Shown piece after piece: positions 1 through 9,001 of a DNA stretch of 64,000 nt. Below the pieces are notes generated by a model that saw only the letters and a program-made list of their open reading frames with translations, was not told the DNA's origin and did no database searches. Source of the DNA: JAFDCJ01 sp964527835 (GTDB lineage: Bacteria > Desulfobacterota > Desulfobacteria > Desulfobacterales > JAFDCJ01); the NCBI GenBank assembly GCA_964527835.1, contig CAZGNV010000016.1, positions 11,114-75,113 of the forward strand, given 5' to 3'. Numbering within the stretch: the stretch's first letter is position 1; each line of letters starts with the position of its first letter. The position numbers and the translations under genes are program-made.

Positions 1-363
1 CATGCCAATGCCCTGAATTATCTTGGCTATACCTATGCGGATCTGGGCACCAACCTGGATGAAGCCGAACGGCTGATCAGAGAAGCGCTCAAATATAAAC
101 CCAATGACGGTTACATCACGGACAGCCTGGGATGGGTTTTTTATAAAAAAGGGGATTTTAAAACCGCCTTGAAGTATCTGCACAAAGCAGTCGAGCTGGT
201 ACCGGATGACCCCACCATCCTAGAACATCTGGGAGACGCCTATCTGAAGTTGAATGATAAGTCTAATGCCCTGAAATACTATAGAAAATCCCTGCAGGCC
301 AAAGAAAACGGCAAAAAAGAACTGCAAGAAAAAATTCGCAGCCTGCAGCGCAACGGCACCTGA
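1..363 (+). CDS. TPR-repeat protein, C-terminal part (truncated by window edge)
   Basis: The reading frame is open from the first base to a TGA at 361-363, giving the last 120 residues of a longer protein. It shows about three tetratricopeptide repeats with the usual A-L-x-Y-L and G-x-A-Y-x-x-L patterns (for example NYLGYTYADLG and EHLGDAYLKL). TPR arrays form helical scaffolds for protein-protein contacts. The next gene downstream encodes a LolB-like lipoprotein, so this is probably an envelope TPR protein acting with it. The N-terminus, any signal sequence and the total repeat number lie outside the window, so the family cannot be refined. Confidence 0.85.
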   Translation, partial: HANALNYLGYTYADLGTNLDEAERLIREALKYKPNDGYITDSLGWVFYKKGDFKTALKYLHKAVELVPDDPTILEHLGDAYLKLNDKSNALKYYRKSLQAKENGKKELQEKIRSLQRNGT

Positions 364-438
364 CGCTCACGGGCGGCGCGGGAGCCCACCCGGGCAGTCT
401 GCATGGCAGACAGCAAAAAAATGATCCGTAACAAAACC

Positions 439-1221
439 ATGAAAAAGGGCCTGGCAGGTACGGCCCTTGTTTTAATGGCCGCCGTTTTAGTGGCCGGCTG
501 TGCCGTTCTGGAACCCCGACCGACCGCCGAAGAAATCGAAGCCGCCGCCCGGGCCCGGGAGGTGCTGTTCCGGCTGGAAAATCAGAACAATGGCCTTAAA
601 AATTTCAAGGGGATCGGCAGGATCAGGATCCGACACCGGGGCCAGCTGGAACTCAATGAAAGACTGGCGTGGATCGGGTCGCGACCGGATCGCTTGAGCA
701 TCGTGGTGCTGGTTTCCGGTTTTGCGACCCTAAAAATTGCCACTGATGGGAAATGGTTCTACTACTATGAAGCCCGCAGCAATCCACCGGTATACAAAAA
801 ATTCCGGGCCGGCAATGCCAGCCTGAAACGCCTCCTGGCCGTCGAGATCAAGGTCAGCGACATCCTGACATTGCTGGCCGGCCGGGTTCCCCTGCGGGAT
901 CATGACCAGGCGTTGCTGGCAGGAGACAGTTTCGCCGGGGAAGGGGTCCTGGTTTTAAAAAAAAGATGGGGGGGAACCGTTGAAAAGATCTACCTGGATG
1001 AAGGGCAGTGGCGGGTGCGCCATGTGGAGTTTTTCAATGGTTCCGGAAAGCGGACCTATCGGGTGCGGTTTGAGGATATTTACGTGCACAACGGCTATGA
1101 GCTGCCCGGACGGCTGGAAATTTCCAATGATGACGGCACCGAGGTTGCCCTTGAGATATTCCGTTTGCTGACGGATGTCGACGTTGCCGACGCCATGTTT
1201 ATCATTGCGCCGCCCGACTGA
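439..1221 (+). CDS. LolB-like outer-membrane lipoprotein
   Basis: From the ATG at 439 the protein begins with two lysines, a hydrophobic stretch and a lipobox ending LVAGC (Cys about residue 21), the signature of a lipoprotein processed by signal peptidase II. In-frame ATGs at 403 and 421 would only lengthen the n-region, so 439 is preferred. The mature ~240 residues have the alternating beta pattern of the LolA/LolB fold (NFKGIGRIRIR, LSIVVLVSGF). LolB-like proteins accept lipoproteins or other lipidated cargo at the outer membrane. The gene follows a TPR gene by about 75 bases and is followed 13 bases later by cinA, so the three may be co-transcribed. Fold-level assignment only; true LolB function is inference. 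Confidence 0.7.
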   Translation: MKKGLAGTALVLMAAVLVAGCAVLEPRPTAEEIEAAARAREVLFRLENQNNGLKNFKGIGRIRIRHRGQLELNERLAWIGSRPDRLSIVVLVSGFATLKIATDGKWFYYYEARSNPPVYKKFRAGNASLKRLLAVEIKVSDILTLLAGRVPLRDHDQALLAGDSFAGEGVLVLKKRWGGTVEKIYLDEGQWRVRHVEFFNGSGKRTYRVRFEDIYVHNGYELPGRLEISNDDGTEVALEIFRLLTDVDVADAMFIIAPPD

Positions 1222-1234
1222 TGGAAATAAGGTT

Positions 1235-2494
1235 ATGATCGCAGAGATATTAGCCACCGGCGATGAAATCCGCTCAGGGGCCCTGGTGGACAGCAACTCG
1301 GCTTTTATCGCCCAGCTGCTGGAAGCCGCCGGAGTCGAAGTGGTGCACCACCATTGCGTGGGCGATGATCTGCAGCGGATGGTGCAAATTCTGAAGGCCA
1401 TCAGCCAGCGGTCCGATATTGCTGTTGTCACCGGCGGCCTTGGCCCCACCGGTGATGACCTGACTGCCGCTGCGGCGGCTGAAGCTGCCGGGGTGGCGCT
1501 TAAAACCGATTCCAGGGCCCTGGAATCGGTCGAAAAATTTTTCAGGGCTCGCAACCGACCGATCAGCGCTGCCAATAAAAAGCAGGCCCTGCTGCCCGAA
1601 GGCGCGGATTGCCTGGAAAACCCCATTGGCACCGCCCCGGGATTCAGCCTTAAAATCGGGCGCTGCCTGTTTTTTTTTCTGCCCGGGGTGCCGTTTGAAA
1701 TGCGGCGCATGCTGACCGAATGCGTGATTCCGCGCATTGACCGGCTTTTGGGAGCCGGGCGCAGCGTGCGCCTGGTAAAGACCATTTCCACCTTCGGGCT
1801 GACAGAATCGGCCACCGGGGAAAACCTGGCGGAATTCAGCGAGCGGTTTCCACAGATGAAAATCGGTTTTCGCGCCAACTTTCCCATCATCCAGGTGAAG
1901 CTGTATGCCGCCGGACAGAATGAAAAACAGCTGCGCGGCCAGCTCGAAGCAGGATCCGAGTGGGTCTGCGGCAGGCTCGGCCATCGGGTCATCTCCACCC
2001 GCGGAGACTCCCTGGAAAAAGTGGTGGGAGATCTGCTGCGCCGGCGCCAGGCCACTCTGGCCGTGGCGGAAAGCTGCACCGGCGGGCTGATTTCCAATCT
2101 GATCACCGATGTTTCCGGCAGCTCGGACTATTTTGTTTTTTCCGCCGTAACCTATTCCAACCAGTCAAAAATGAAGGTCCTGTCCGTGGCGCACGAAACC
2201 CTGGAAAACCATGGGGCGGTGTCCGAACAGACCGCCGCCGAAATGGCCCAGGGCGTCCGCCAGCTGTCAGGCGCCACCTACGGCATTGCCACCACCGGTA
2301 TCGCCGGACCCACCGGGGCAACGGAAGACAAACCCGTCGGGACGGTCTGCATCGGCCTTGCCACGGCCGATGGCATCCAAACCCGCCGGTACCATTTTAC
2401 TTACGGCAACCGGCGGATGAACAAACAGATCTTTGCCGCCGCGGCCCTGGACCTGCTGCGCAAAACGCTGCTGAATATCGAAGCCCGGCGCTGA
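1235..2494 (+). CDS. cinA: CinA family protein / nicotinamide-nucleotide amidase
   Basis: The 419-residue protein has the two-domain CinA layout. The N-terminal half is MoaB/MogA-like, starting MIAEILATGDEI with the motif VTGGLGPTGDD near residue 70. The C-terminal half is PncC-type, with AESCTGG and TTGIAGPTG. PncC-type domains deamidate nicotinamide mononucleotide in the pyridine nucleotide salvage cycle; the N-terminal domain is linked to ADP-ribose/NAD-type pyrophosphatase activity. The ATG at 1235 matches the family N-terminus; an upstream in-frame ATG at 1175 lies inside the previous gene and adds unrelated residues. A run of nine T around 1670-1678 encodes consecutive phenylalanines in the linker before the LPGVPFEM motif and is not disrupted. 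Confidence 0.95.
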   Translation: MIAEILATGDEIRSGALVDSNSAFIAQLLEAAGVEVVHHHCVGDDLQRMVQILKAISQRSDIAVVTGGLGPTGDDLTAAAAAEAAGVALKTDSRALESVEKFFRARNRPISAANKKQALLPEGADCLENPIGTAPGFSLKIGRCLFFFLPGVPFEMRRMLTECVIPRIDRLLGAGRSVRLVKTISTFGLTESATGENLAEFSERFPQMKIGFRANFPIIQVKLYAAGQNEKQLRGQLEAGSEWVCGRLGHRVISTRGDSLEKVVGDLLRRRQATLAVAESCTGGLISNLITDVSGSSDYFVFSAVTYSNQSKMKVLSVAHETLENHGAVSEQTAAEMAQGVRQLSGATYGIATTGIAGPTGATEDKPVGTVCIGLATADGIQTRRYHFTYGNRRMNKQIFAAAALDLLRKTLLNIEARR

Positions 2495-2590
2495 GAGCAA
2501 CCGGGAGAGTGGATCACCAATGGTGGTCCCGTAAAAGTCGAATTTTCTCGCTTCGCAAGCCTTTGCGGGAGCGTCATCATTGGCCCCTGA

Positions 2591-3322
2591 TCATAGCAGC
2601 GCGGATTGAAACCACTGCAGGGCGGCCTCCATGAAGGCCTGCTGGTGACTGGCATCGCTCATGGGGTGATCGCCGCCCGGCTGGATGACCAGTTTTTTGG
2701 GCTCCCCCGCCCGCCTGTAGATTTCCCTGGCGTGGGCCACCGGAACGACGTCGTCGGCCTGGCCATGGACGATGAGAATGTTTGCAATTCCGGCCAGCCG
2801 GGGCGTGATGTCAAATTGTCGTTTCGCCGAATCCAGGAAAATTGCGCTGGGTTCACGGCGCAAGCCTTCCGGCGGCCGGTTTTTTTCGCCCAGGTCACTG
2901 CAAACCGGTGCGGCAAATGTCACCAGGGTGCGGATGTCAAGTTCGCCGGCGGCATTCAGGCACACAGCCCCTCCCATGCTGCTGCCAAACAGGCCGATGC
3001 ACTGGCCCATATCGGCGCGTTCGCGGATGAATGCCGCCGCCGCGGCCAGATCCCGGCAGCGGGCTTCAAGGCTGGTGTCCCGCTCGAAATCGCCCTGGCT
3101 GTCACCGCAGCCGCGGTGGTCGAAGCGCAAATAGGCAATGCCCAGCTTGCAGCAGCCATCGGCCAGGGCGATCTGCTTGGGCGACCGGCGGCTGCTGTAC
3201 AACCCGTGGCAGCCGATGACCACCGGCGGATGTTTGCGGGCCGGCAAGTGCAGGCTGCCCGCCAGACGCAGCCCGTCGGAATAGAAATAGATCTCTTTGA
3301 CAGTCGGTTTGATTTCAGCCAT
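2591..3322 (-). CDS. alpha/beta hydrolase
   Basis: The 243-residue protein has the complete alpha/beta-hydrolase core: an oxyanion-region HG (GCHGLYSS, residues 38-44), FDHRGCGDS (residues 68-75), the nucleophile elbow GSSMGG with Ser115, an acid in HGQADDVVP and a C-terminal GGDHPMS histidine. It resembles cytosolic serine hydrolases of the BAAT/dienelactone-hydrolase-like group often annotated as peptidase or esterase. No signal peptide is seen. It is convergent with cinA and divergent from rlmD. A 40-bp repeat (3331-3370) sits nine bases upstream of its start codon. The substrate cannot be told from sequence. Confidence 0.85.
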   Translation of the reverse strand: MAEIKPTVKEIYFYSDGLRLAGSLHLPARKHPPVVIGCHGLYSSRRSPKQIALADGCCKLGIAYLRFDHRGCGDSQGDFERDTSLEARCRDLAAAAAFIRERADMGQCIGLFGSSMGGAVCLNAAGELDIRTLVTFAAPVCSDLGEKNRPPEGLRREPSAIFLDSAKRQFDITPRLAGIANILIVHGQADDVVPVAHAREIYRRAGEPKKLVIQPGGDHPMSDASHQQAFMEAALQWFQSALL

Positions 3323-3330
3323 GTTTTTTT

Positions 3331-3370
3331 CCGAAAAGGGTTGATGGCGCTCGAAAATGACTTTTTACGG
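3331..3370. repeat. 40-bp dispersed repeat, copy 1
   Basis: This stretch matches 11806-11845 in the same orientation at 38 of 40 positions. It contains the core GCTCGAAAATGACTTTTTAC. It lies between the divergent hydrolase and rlmD genes. In the other copy the ends form a perfect 7-bp inverted repeat (CCGTAAA/TTTACGG); here the left end is CCGAAAA, so the inverted repeat is weakened. A diverged partial relative may exist at 2529-2539 in the opposite orientation. Confidence 0.8.
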
Positions 3371-3422
3371 CAAGGTCAAATTTTGGTCAACATGATTTTC
3401 AGCGTTCAACGGAACAACCATC

Positions 3423-4817
3423 ATGAAAATTAAAAAAGGCACAGTGCTGGAGGTTGAAATCACCGGTCTCGCTTTCGGCGGCCAGGGCCTGGCACGGGTG
3501 GACGGCCTGGCGGTTTTCGTTGACCAGGCCGTGCCGGGGGACCAGGTCACCGTTCGTGTTTTCAAGAAAAAAAAGAACTATGCCCAGGCCCGGACCGTCG
3601 AACTGCTGGCGGCCTCGCCGGAACGAATCGAGCCGCCCTGCATGTACAGCGGGGTGTGCGGCGGCTGCAAATGGCAGTTTTTGAAGTACGACCGGCAGCT
3701 GGTTTACAAGCGCCAGCACGTGGTGGAGTCCCTGGAACACATCGGCGGGATCAGCGGGGTGCAGGTTCATGCAACCCTGCCGTCGCCGGCCGTCTTCGGC
3801 TATCGCAACAAGATGGAGTTTTCCTGCTCCGACCGGCGCTGGCTGCTGCCCGAAGAGATGGACAATCCCGACGTTGAAAGGGGTTTTGCCCTGGGGCTGC
3901 ATGTGCCGGGGACCTATTACAAGGTCCTCGACACCCGGGCCTGTCTGCTGCAGCCGGACCTGGGCAACCGGCTGTTGCAGGAGGTGCGCGAATTTATCGG
4001 CGCCTCCGACCGGCCGGTTTATGGACTGCACAGCCACGAGGGGTTCTGGCGGTTCTTGATGCTGCGCCATTCCGTGGCCCGCGATCAATGGATGGTCAAC
4101 ATCGTCACGGCTGAAGAGGACCTGAAAACCCTTGAGCCGCTGGTGCAGCTGCTGATGGCCCGTTATCCGCAGGTGGTGACGGTTGTCAACAATGTCACCG
4201 CCCGGCCCGCCGGCGTGGCCATTGGAGAATCCGAATATATCCTGGCCGGCGACGGAGTCATTGTGGAGGCCCTCGGCAGCTGTGAATTCGAAATATCGCC
4301 CAATTCCTTTTTCCAGACCAACACACGGGCCGCCGCCGTGCTGTATAAAACCGTGGCTGAATACGCCGGCCTGGACGGTTCTCAAACCGTGCTGGACCTG
4401 TACAGCGGAACCGGCACCATCCCGATTCTGCTGGCAGGCTTGTGCAAGCAGGTGATCGGCATCGAGATTGCCGCCAGCGCGGTGGCCGATGCCGTGAAAA
4501 ACTGCCGCCGCAACCAGGTTTCCAACTGCCGCTTTATCCAGGGAGATCTTCGCACGTGCCTGGAACCGTTCGATCACCGTCCACAGGTGCTGATCATCGA
4601 TCCGCCCCGCACGGGGATGCACCCGGACACCGTCAAGCAGGTGCTCAAGCTGGGTGCCGAGCGCCTGGTTTATGTTTCCTGCAACCCGGCCACCCTGGCC
4701 CGGGACCTGGACCTGATGCGCGAGCGTTACCGGCTGGTGGAAATTCAGCCGGTGGACATGTTTCCCCACACCCACCACATCGAAGCGGTTGCAAAATTAG
4801 AAAAGAGCGGGCTGTAA
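3423..4817 (+). CDS. rlmD: 23S rRNA (uracil-C5)-methyltransferase, RlmD/RumA type
   Basis: The 464-residue protein has an N-terminal TRAM RNA-binding domain (residues ~1-60). The iron-sulfur cysteines come next (Cys73, Cys79, Cys82 in CMYSGVCGGC, with a fourth in DTRACLLQ). The C-terminal Rossmann methyltransferase domain carries LDLYSGTGTIPI for SAM binding, DPPRTGMHP, and the catalytic cysteine in YVSCNPATLARDL. This is the full arrangement of the RlmD/RlmCD family, which makes 5-methyluridine in 23S rRNA using SAM. The position methylated (U1939 or U747) cannot be decided from sequence. The ATG at 3423 gives the expected short lead before the TRAM domain. Confidence 0.93.
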   Translation: MKIKKGTVLEVEITGLAFGGQGLARVDGLAVFVDQAVPGDQVTVRVFKKKKNYAQARTVELLAASPERIEPPCMYSGVCGGCKWQFLKYDRQLVYKRQHVVESLEHIGGISGVQVHATLPSPAVFGYRNKMEFSCSDRRWLLPEEMDNPDVERGFALGLHVPGTYYKVLDTRACLLQPDLGNRLLQEVREFIGASDRPVYGLHSHEGFWRFLMLRHSVARDQWMVNIVTAEEDLKTLEPLVQLLMARYPQVVTVVNNVTARPAGVAIGESEYILAGDGVIVEALGSCEFEISPNSFFQTNTRAAAVLYKTVAEYAGLDGSQTVLDLYSGTGTIPILLAGLCKQVIGIEIAASAVADAVKNCRRNQVSNCRFIQGDLRTCLEPFDHRPQVLIIDPPRTGMHPDTVKQVLKLGAERLVYVSCNPATLARDLDLMRERYRLVEIQPVDMFPHTHHIEAVAKLEKSGL

Positions 4818-4876
4818 ATATTGATGAAACCGTAAAACAAGTCGCATTGAGGCTGCAGCAAATAAAGGAGCCAGGC

Positions 4877-5632
4877 ATGAAGGTTGTTTTTCATGAGGAT
4901 TTCTACCAGGTGTACACTTCGGATCCGGCTGCGACCAGCGGCCGCCTGGAGGCCGTGGTGGAGATCATCGAACCCCAGGTGGAGTTCATTGAAGCCGAGC
5001 CGGCCGCTGAAAGCGAAATCGAGGCCGTGCACACCCAAAGCCAGGTGGAATACGTGCGTCGCAGCGGCCTCTACGATATCGCTGCCCTGGCTGCCGGGGG
5101 CGCCGTTCAGGCGGCCGCCATCGGGTTAAAGGAACCGTGCTTTGCGCTGATCCGTCCTCCCGGCCACCACGCCTCAGCCGGTTCCTGCTGGGGTTTCTGC
5201 TACTTCAACAACATGGCCGTGGCCGTGGAGACCCTGAAAAGACAAGGTAAAATCGCATCGGCTTACGTGCTTGATATCGACCTGCACTTCGGAGACGGCA
5301 CCGTCAACATCCTGGGAGACAGGCCTTACGTCAACGTGCACAACGTACAGGCCGCCCGGCGCGAGGACTACCTGGAGGAAGTGGCCCGGGAGATGGCCAG
5401 CTGCCGGGCCGACATCATCGGAATTTCAGCCGGCTTCGACAATCACCGCCAGGACTGGGGGGGACTGCTGACCACTGCAGATTATCGCGATATCGGCCGG
5501 CTGGTGCGTGAGGCTGCCCGGCGGCAAAATGGCGGCTGCTTTGGCCTGCTGGAAGGCGGCTACAATCACCAGGTGCTGGGACACAACGTGCTGGCCTTGA
5601 TAGAAGGGCTGTCCGGGGTAATCCCGGCATAA
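4877..5632 (+). CDS. histone-deacetylase family (acetylpolyamine/acetoin type) hydrolase
   Basis: The start at 4877 is set by a strong Shine-Dalgarno sequence (AAAGGAG at 4864-4870) and gives 251 residues. Family motifs are RPPGHHA (tandem active-site histidines), DIDLHFGDGT (zinc ligands Asp and His), GISAGFDNH (third zinc ligand) and a late GGY carrying the catalytic tyrosine. Members are zinc amidohydrolases removing acetyl groups from lysines, polyamines or small amides. The protein is shorter than the usual 300-370 residues, mainly through trimmed loops, but every catalytic element appears present. It starts about 60 bases after rlmD and may share its transcript. The substrate is unknown. 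Confidence 0.88.
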   Translation: MKVVFHEDFYQVYTSDPAATSGRLEAVVEIIEPQVEFIEAEPAAESEIEAVHTQSQVEYVRRSGLYDIAALAAGGAVQAAAIGLKEPCFALIRPPGHHASAGSCWGFCYFNNMAVAVETLKRQGKIASAYVLDIDLHFGDGTVNILGDRPYVNVHNVQAARREDYLEEVAREMASCRADIIGISAGFDNHRQDWGGLLTTADYRDIGRLVREAARRQNGGCFGLLEGGYNHQVLGHNVLALIEGLSGVIPA

Positions 5633-5747
5633 TCCTAACCCAATTCGGTCAAAAACCCCCAGAAACACCTTCTCCCTGGCCACCCGGAAGGCCTATGCCA
5701 ACAAAAACATTCAAATTTTGACCGTGTAAATCAATATAATTTAAACC

Positions 5748-5776
5748 TTGACTATTAATTCCTATAATTTTATAAA
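5748..5776 (+). promoter_or_regulatory. sigma-70 promoter candidate for the marR/ABC-transporter cluster
   Basis: TTGACT at 5748-5753, a 17-base spacer and TATAAA at 5771-5776, in an A+T-rich block about 45 bases upstream of the MarR-family gene. The match is good for position, spacing and context. The rest of the gap (5633-5747) shows no gene. Confidence 0.55.
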
Positions 5777-5818
5777 AAAGACCAGGAATCTCCACCGCAC
5801 GCGGAATGGACAAACAGC

Positions 5819-6316
5819 ATGAAACCGGAAAATGAAGCCGTCATTCAGGGGCTGGTGGGTTCGGTGCGCAAGCTGGTGCGGGCCGTCTACACAGACTCGC
5901 AGAAGATGAGCAAGCAATTCGGACTGACCGCTCCCCAGAGTGCCGTGTTGCGCCTTCTTGTGAGTCGGGGAGGGCTGTCTTCAGCCGATGTGAGCCGCCT
6001 GCTCTACGTGACCCCTTCCAACATCACCGGCATCATCGACCGACTGGTGAAAAAGGGACTGGTGGAGCGCGTCCGCAAGAACGGCGACCGGCGGGTGGCC
6101 CTGATCACCCTGACCGAGGCCGGCCGGGCCCTGAGCAGCACCCTGCCGGATCCCATCGAGCAGAAGTTCATCTCCCAACTGGCTGACCTGGAGCCGGAAC
6201 ACGTCCAGATCCTGGCGGTGGCCATGAACCAGATTCTGAACCTTATCGACACCCAAAACGTGCGGGATCTTCCCCTGGAGCTCAACCAGGAAATCAACTC
6301 CGATGAAAACGGCTGA
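5819..6316 (+). CDS. MarR-family transcriptional regulator
   Basis: The 165-residue protein has the winged helix-turn-helix of MarR proteins: LTAPQSAVLRLLVSRGGLSSADVSRLL, then VTPSNITGIIDRLVKKGLVERV and the wing RVRKNGDRRVALITLTEAG. Flanking helices would form the dimer interface. MarR proteins bind palindromic operators and usually release them on binding small ligands or on oxidation. The stop lies 58 bases before the Shine-Dalgarno-led start of the ABC binding protein, so it probably regulates the downstream importer and itself. No clear palindromic operator was identified. Confidence 0.9.
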   Translation: MKPENEAVIQGLVGSVRKLVRAVYTDSQKMSKQFGLTAPQSAVLRLLVSRGGLSSADVSRLLYVTPSNITGIIDRLVKKGLVERVRKNGDRRVALITLTEAGRALSSTLPDPIEQKFISQLADLEPEHVQILAVAMNQILNLIDTQNVRDLPLELNQEINSDENG

Positions 6317-6374
6317 GTCTCCGGGGGGAAGGCAGCTTCAAAGGATAAACCGCATCAAAGAAAAGGAGGAGGGC

Positions 6375-7958
6375 ATGACGAGCTTGGAAAAATTGGAGCA
6401 ATTGCTGGAGCAGGGCAAGATCACGCGGCGCCGCTTCCTGGCCCAGGCATCCGCTTTGGGCGTGGGTGCCGCACTTTCGCCCATGCTGTTCGGCGGCAAG
6501 GCCCAGGCGGCGGCTCCCAAAAGAGGCGGGCGCCTGCGACTGGGGCTGGCCGGCGGGTCCACCACCGATTCGCTGGACCCGGCCACCATTACGGACATGA
6601 TGGTGCAGGTGATCAACCAGGGCCAGATCCGCAACAACCTGGTGGAGGTCGACGCCGACACCCGGCCCGTTCCGGAGCTGGCCGAGAGCTGGGAGCCCAG
6701 CAAGGATGCCAAACAGTGGGTGTTCAAGCTGCGCAAAGGGGTGGAGTTTCACAACGGCAAGACCCTGGACGCAGACGATGTCATTTTCTCCATCAACCAC
6801 CACCGCGGCAAGGACACCAAGTCCGGCGCCAAGGGGATCGTGGAGGCCATAAAGGACATCAGGAAGGACGGCAAGCACACGGTTATTTTCACCCTGTCAG
6901 GGGGCAACGCTGATTTTCCTTTCATCCTCAGCGACTACCACCTGAGCATTTCACCGGCTGGCAGCAATTTTCTCGACGGGGTGGGCACCGGCGGGTACAT
7001 CCTCAAGGATTTCGAGCCGGGAGTGCGGGCCTTTGCCGTGCGCAATCCCAACTACTTCAAAACCGACCGCGCCTGGTTCGACGAGGTGGAGACCATCGGC
7101 ATCGCCGATGTCAACGCCCGCACCAACGCCCTTAAAACCGGGCAGATAGACGTGATGAACCGCTGCGAGCTGAAAACCGTGCACCTGCTTAAGCGCACCA
7201 AGGGCATCCAGGTCATGCAGCAAAACGGCTTCAAGCATTACACCTTTGCCATGCGCTGCGACACGGCCCCCTATGACAACAACGACCTGCGCCTGGCGCT
7301 CAAGTATGCCGTGGACCGCGAGCAGATGGTCAAAACCATTCTGCGGGGCTATGGGAAGGTGGGCAACGACCACCCCATCAGCAGCGCCAATCGCTACCAC
7401 GCCGCGGAACTGGAGCAGCGCCGCTACGATCCCGACAAGGCCAAATTCCATCTGAAAAAGGCCGGTGTGGGCAACAATGCTTTTGATTTGAGCGCCGCCG
7501 AGGCCGCCTTCGTGGGCGCGGTGGACGCCGCCGTGCTCTACAAGGAAAGCGCCGCCAGGGCCGGCATCACCATCAACGTGGTGCGCGAGCCCAACGACGG
7601 CTACTGGAGCAACGTGTGGATGAAAAAACCCTGGTGCGCGGTTTTCTGGGGAGGACGCCCCACCGAGGACATGATGTTCAGCACGGCTTACGCTGCAGAT
7701 GCAGACTGGAACGACACCTTCTGGAAGAACGAACGTTTCAACGAGCTGCTGGTGGCCGCGCGGGCCGAGCTCGACGAGAAGAAGCGCCGCCAGATGTATG
7801 TTGAGATGCAGGCCCTGGTGCGGGATGACGGCGGGGTGGTGGTGCCCATGTTCGTGGCCGACCTGGCCGCTGCCAGCGACAAGATCGCCCATGGCAAACT
7901 GGGGGTGAACTGGGAGCTGGACGGTATGCGGTGCTCCGAGCGCTGGTGGTTCGTGTAG
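6375..7958 (+). CDS. ABC transporter substrate-binding protein, peptide/nickel family, Tat-exported
   Basis: The start at 6375 follows AAAAGGAGGAGGG and gives 527 residues; an in-frame ATG at 6303 overlaps marR and is rejected. The N-terminus carries a twin-arginine signal (TRRRFLAQASALGVG near residues 15-30, then a hydrophobic stretch and AQA cleavage site). The mature part is an SBP_bac_5 (cluster C) protein: LAESWEPSKDAKQWVFKLRK and GVEFHNGKTLDADDVIFS are hallmark regions. These proteins capture oligopeptides, nickel complexes or similar ligands in the periplasm and hand them to a DppBC-like permease. Tat export suggests folding or cofactor acquisition before export. The ligand cannot be assigned. 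Confidence 0.92.
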   Translation: MTSLEKLEQLLEQGKITRRRFLAQASALGVGAALSPMLFGGKAQAAAPKRGGRLRLGLAGGSTTDSLDPATITDMMVQVINQGQIRNNLVEVDADTRPVPELAESWEPSKDAKQWVFKLRKGVEFHNGKTLDADDVIFSINHHRGKDTKSGAKGIVEAIKDIRKDGKHTVIFTLSGGNADFPFILSDYHLSISPAGSNFLDGVGTGGYILKDFEPGVRAFAVRNPNYFKTDRAWFDEVETIGIADVNARTNALKTGQIDVMNRCELKTVHLLKRTKGIQVMQQNGFKHYTFAMRCDTAPYDNNDLRLALKYAVDREQMVKTILRGYGKVGNDHPISSANRYHAAELEQRRYDPDKAKFHLKKAGVGNNAFDLSAAEAAFVGAVDAAVLYKESAARAGITINVVREPNDGYWSNVWMKKPWCAVFWGGRPTEDMMFSTAYAADADWNDTFWKNERFNELLVAARAELDEKKRRQMYVEMQALVRDDGGVVVPMFVADLAAASDKIAHGKLGVNWELDGMRCSERWWFV

Positions 7959-8032
7959 TTCGAAGATGAATCCGGCACTGCTGCAGGGGTTGCCCTGCCG
8001 GCCGCCGGTACAGAAGCTGTGAGTGGTTGTCC

Positions 8033-8989
8033 ATGAGTCCGCTTATCACCTTGATACTCAAACGGGTGGGGCTGGGAGTGCTCACCCTGTGGGTTATTTC
8101 CGTTCTGATCTTTGTCGGAGTCGAGTTGCTGCCGGGGGATCTGGCCGAGGAAATCCTCGGCCAGAACGCCACCCCCGAGACGGTAGCCGCCTTCCGGCGG
8201 GAGCTCAAGCTCGACCTGCCCCCCCCCACGCGCTACCTGGCCTGGCTGGGAGGCCTGATGGAGGGCGACCTGGGAAACTCCCTGGCCAACGGCAGGCCCA
8301 TTGCGGAGCTGATCGGCTGGCGCTTTGCCAACACCCTTTTCCTGGCCGCCAGCACGGCGGTGGTGGCCGTGCCCATCTCCATTTTCCTGGGAATCCTGAC
8401 CGCCCTTTACCGCAACAGCCTGTTTGACCGCCTGATTTCCATGGTCACCCTGAGCACCATTTCATTTCCGGAGTTTTTCGTCGCCTATATTCTCATCGCC
8501 CTGCTGTCGGTGCAACTCATCCTGTTTCCCAGTGTTTCCAACATCAACCCCCAGATGTCCCTGTTGGAGAAACTCAACGCGATCGTCCTGCCGTGTCTGA
8601 CGCTCACGCTGGTGGTGGTGGCCCACATGATGCGCCAGACCCGGGCGGCCATTATTAACATTCTCTCCAGCCCCTTCATCGAGATGGCCCACCTGAAAGG
8701 GCTCAGGCGGGCGCGCGTGGTGGTGCGGCACGCCTTTCCCAACGCACTCTCGCCGGTGATCAACGTGGTGGCGCTCAATCTTGCCTTCCTGGTGGCAGGG
8801 GTGGTGATCGTGGAGGTTGTCTTCGCCTATCCGGGAATGGGTCAGCTTTTGGTGGATTCGGTGACCAAGCGCGACATTCCGGTGGTCCAGGCCAGCGGCC
8901 TGATCTTTGCGGCCACTTACGTCACCCTGAACCTGCTGGCCGATGTTTTTTCGATTATCAGCAATCCGCGGATGCGGGCACCGAGGTGA
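8033..8989 (+). CDS. ABC transporter permease, DppB-like
   Basis: The 318-residue protein begins MSPLITLILKRVG, the usual first transmembrane helix of DppB/OppB permeases, and has about six membrane spans. A large periplasmic loop contains GDLGNSLANGRPI. The cytoplasmic EAA-type coupling loop is recognisable near EMAHLKGLRRARVVVRHAFPNA. An alternative TTG at 8027 adds two residues. It pairs with the DppC-like permease 12 bases downstream to form the membrane channel of the importer. Confidence 0.92.
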   Translation: MSPLITLILKRVGLGVLTLWVISVLIFVGVELLPGDLAEEILGQNATPETVAAFRRELKLDLPPPTRYLAWLGGLMEGDLGNSLANGRPIAELIGWRFANTLFLAASTAVVAVPISIFLGILTALYRNSLFDRLISMVTLSTISFPEFFVAYILIALLSVQLILFPSVSNINPQMSLLEKLNAIVLPCLTLTLVVVAHMMRQTRAAIINILSSPFIEMAHLKGLRRARVVVRHAFPNALSPVINVVALNLAFLVAGVVIVEVVFAYPGMGQLLVDSVTKRDIPVVQASGLIFAATYVTLNLLADVFSIISNPRMRAPR

Positions 8990-9001
8990 GGCAGGACGGC
9001 C

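Noticed and set aside
1670..1678. Run of nine T in cinA as a phase-variable tract
   Set aside because: It encodes ordinary phenylalanines in the conserved linker; the gene is housekeeping and intact.
955..2106. Long minus-strand open frame opposite cinA
   Set aside because: Arg/Ser/Pro-rich shadow of a clear CinA gene; no family motifs and no Shine-Dalgarno sequence.
3399..4778. Long minus-strand open frame opposite rlmD
   Set aside because: His/Gln/Gly-rich composition typical of an antisense shadow in G+C-rich DNA; the plus strand carries all RlmD motifs.
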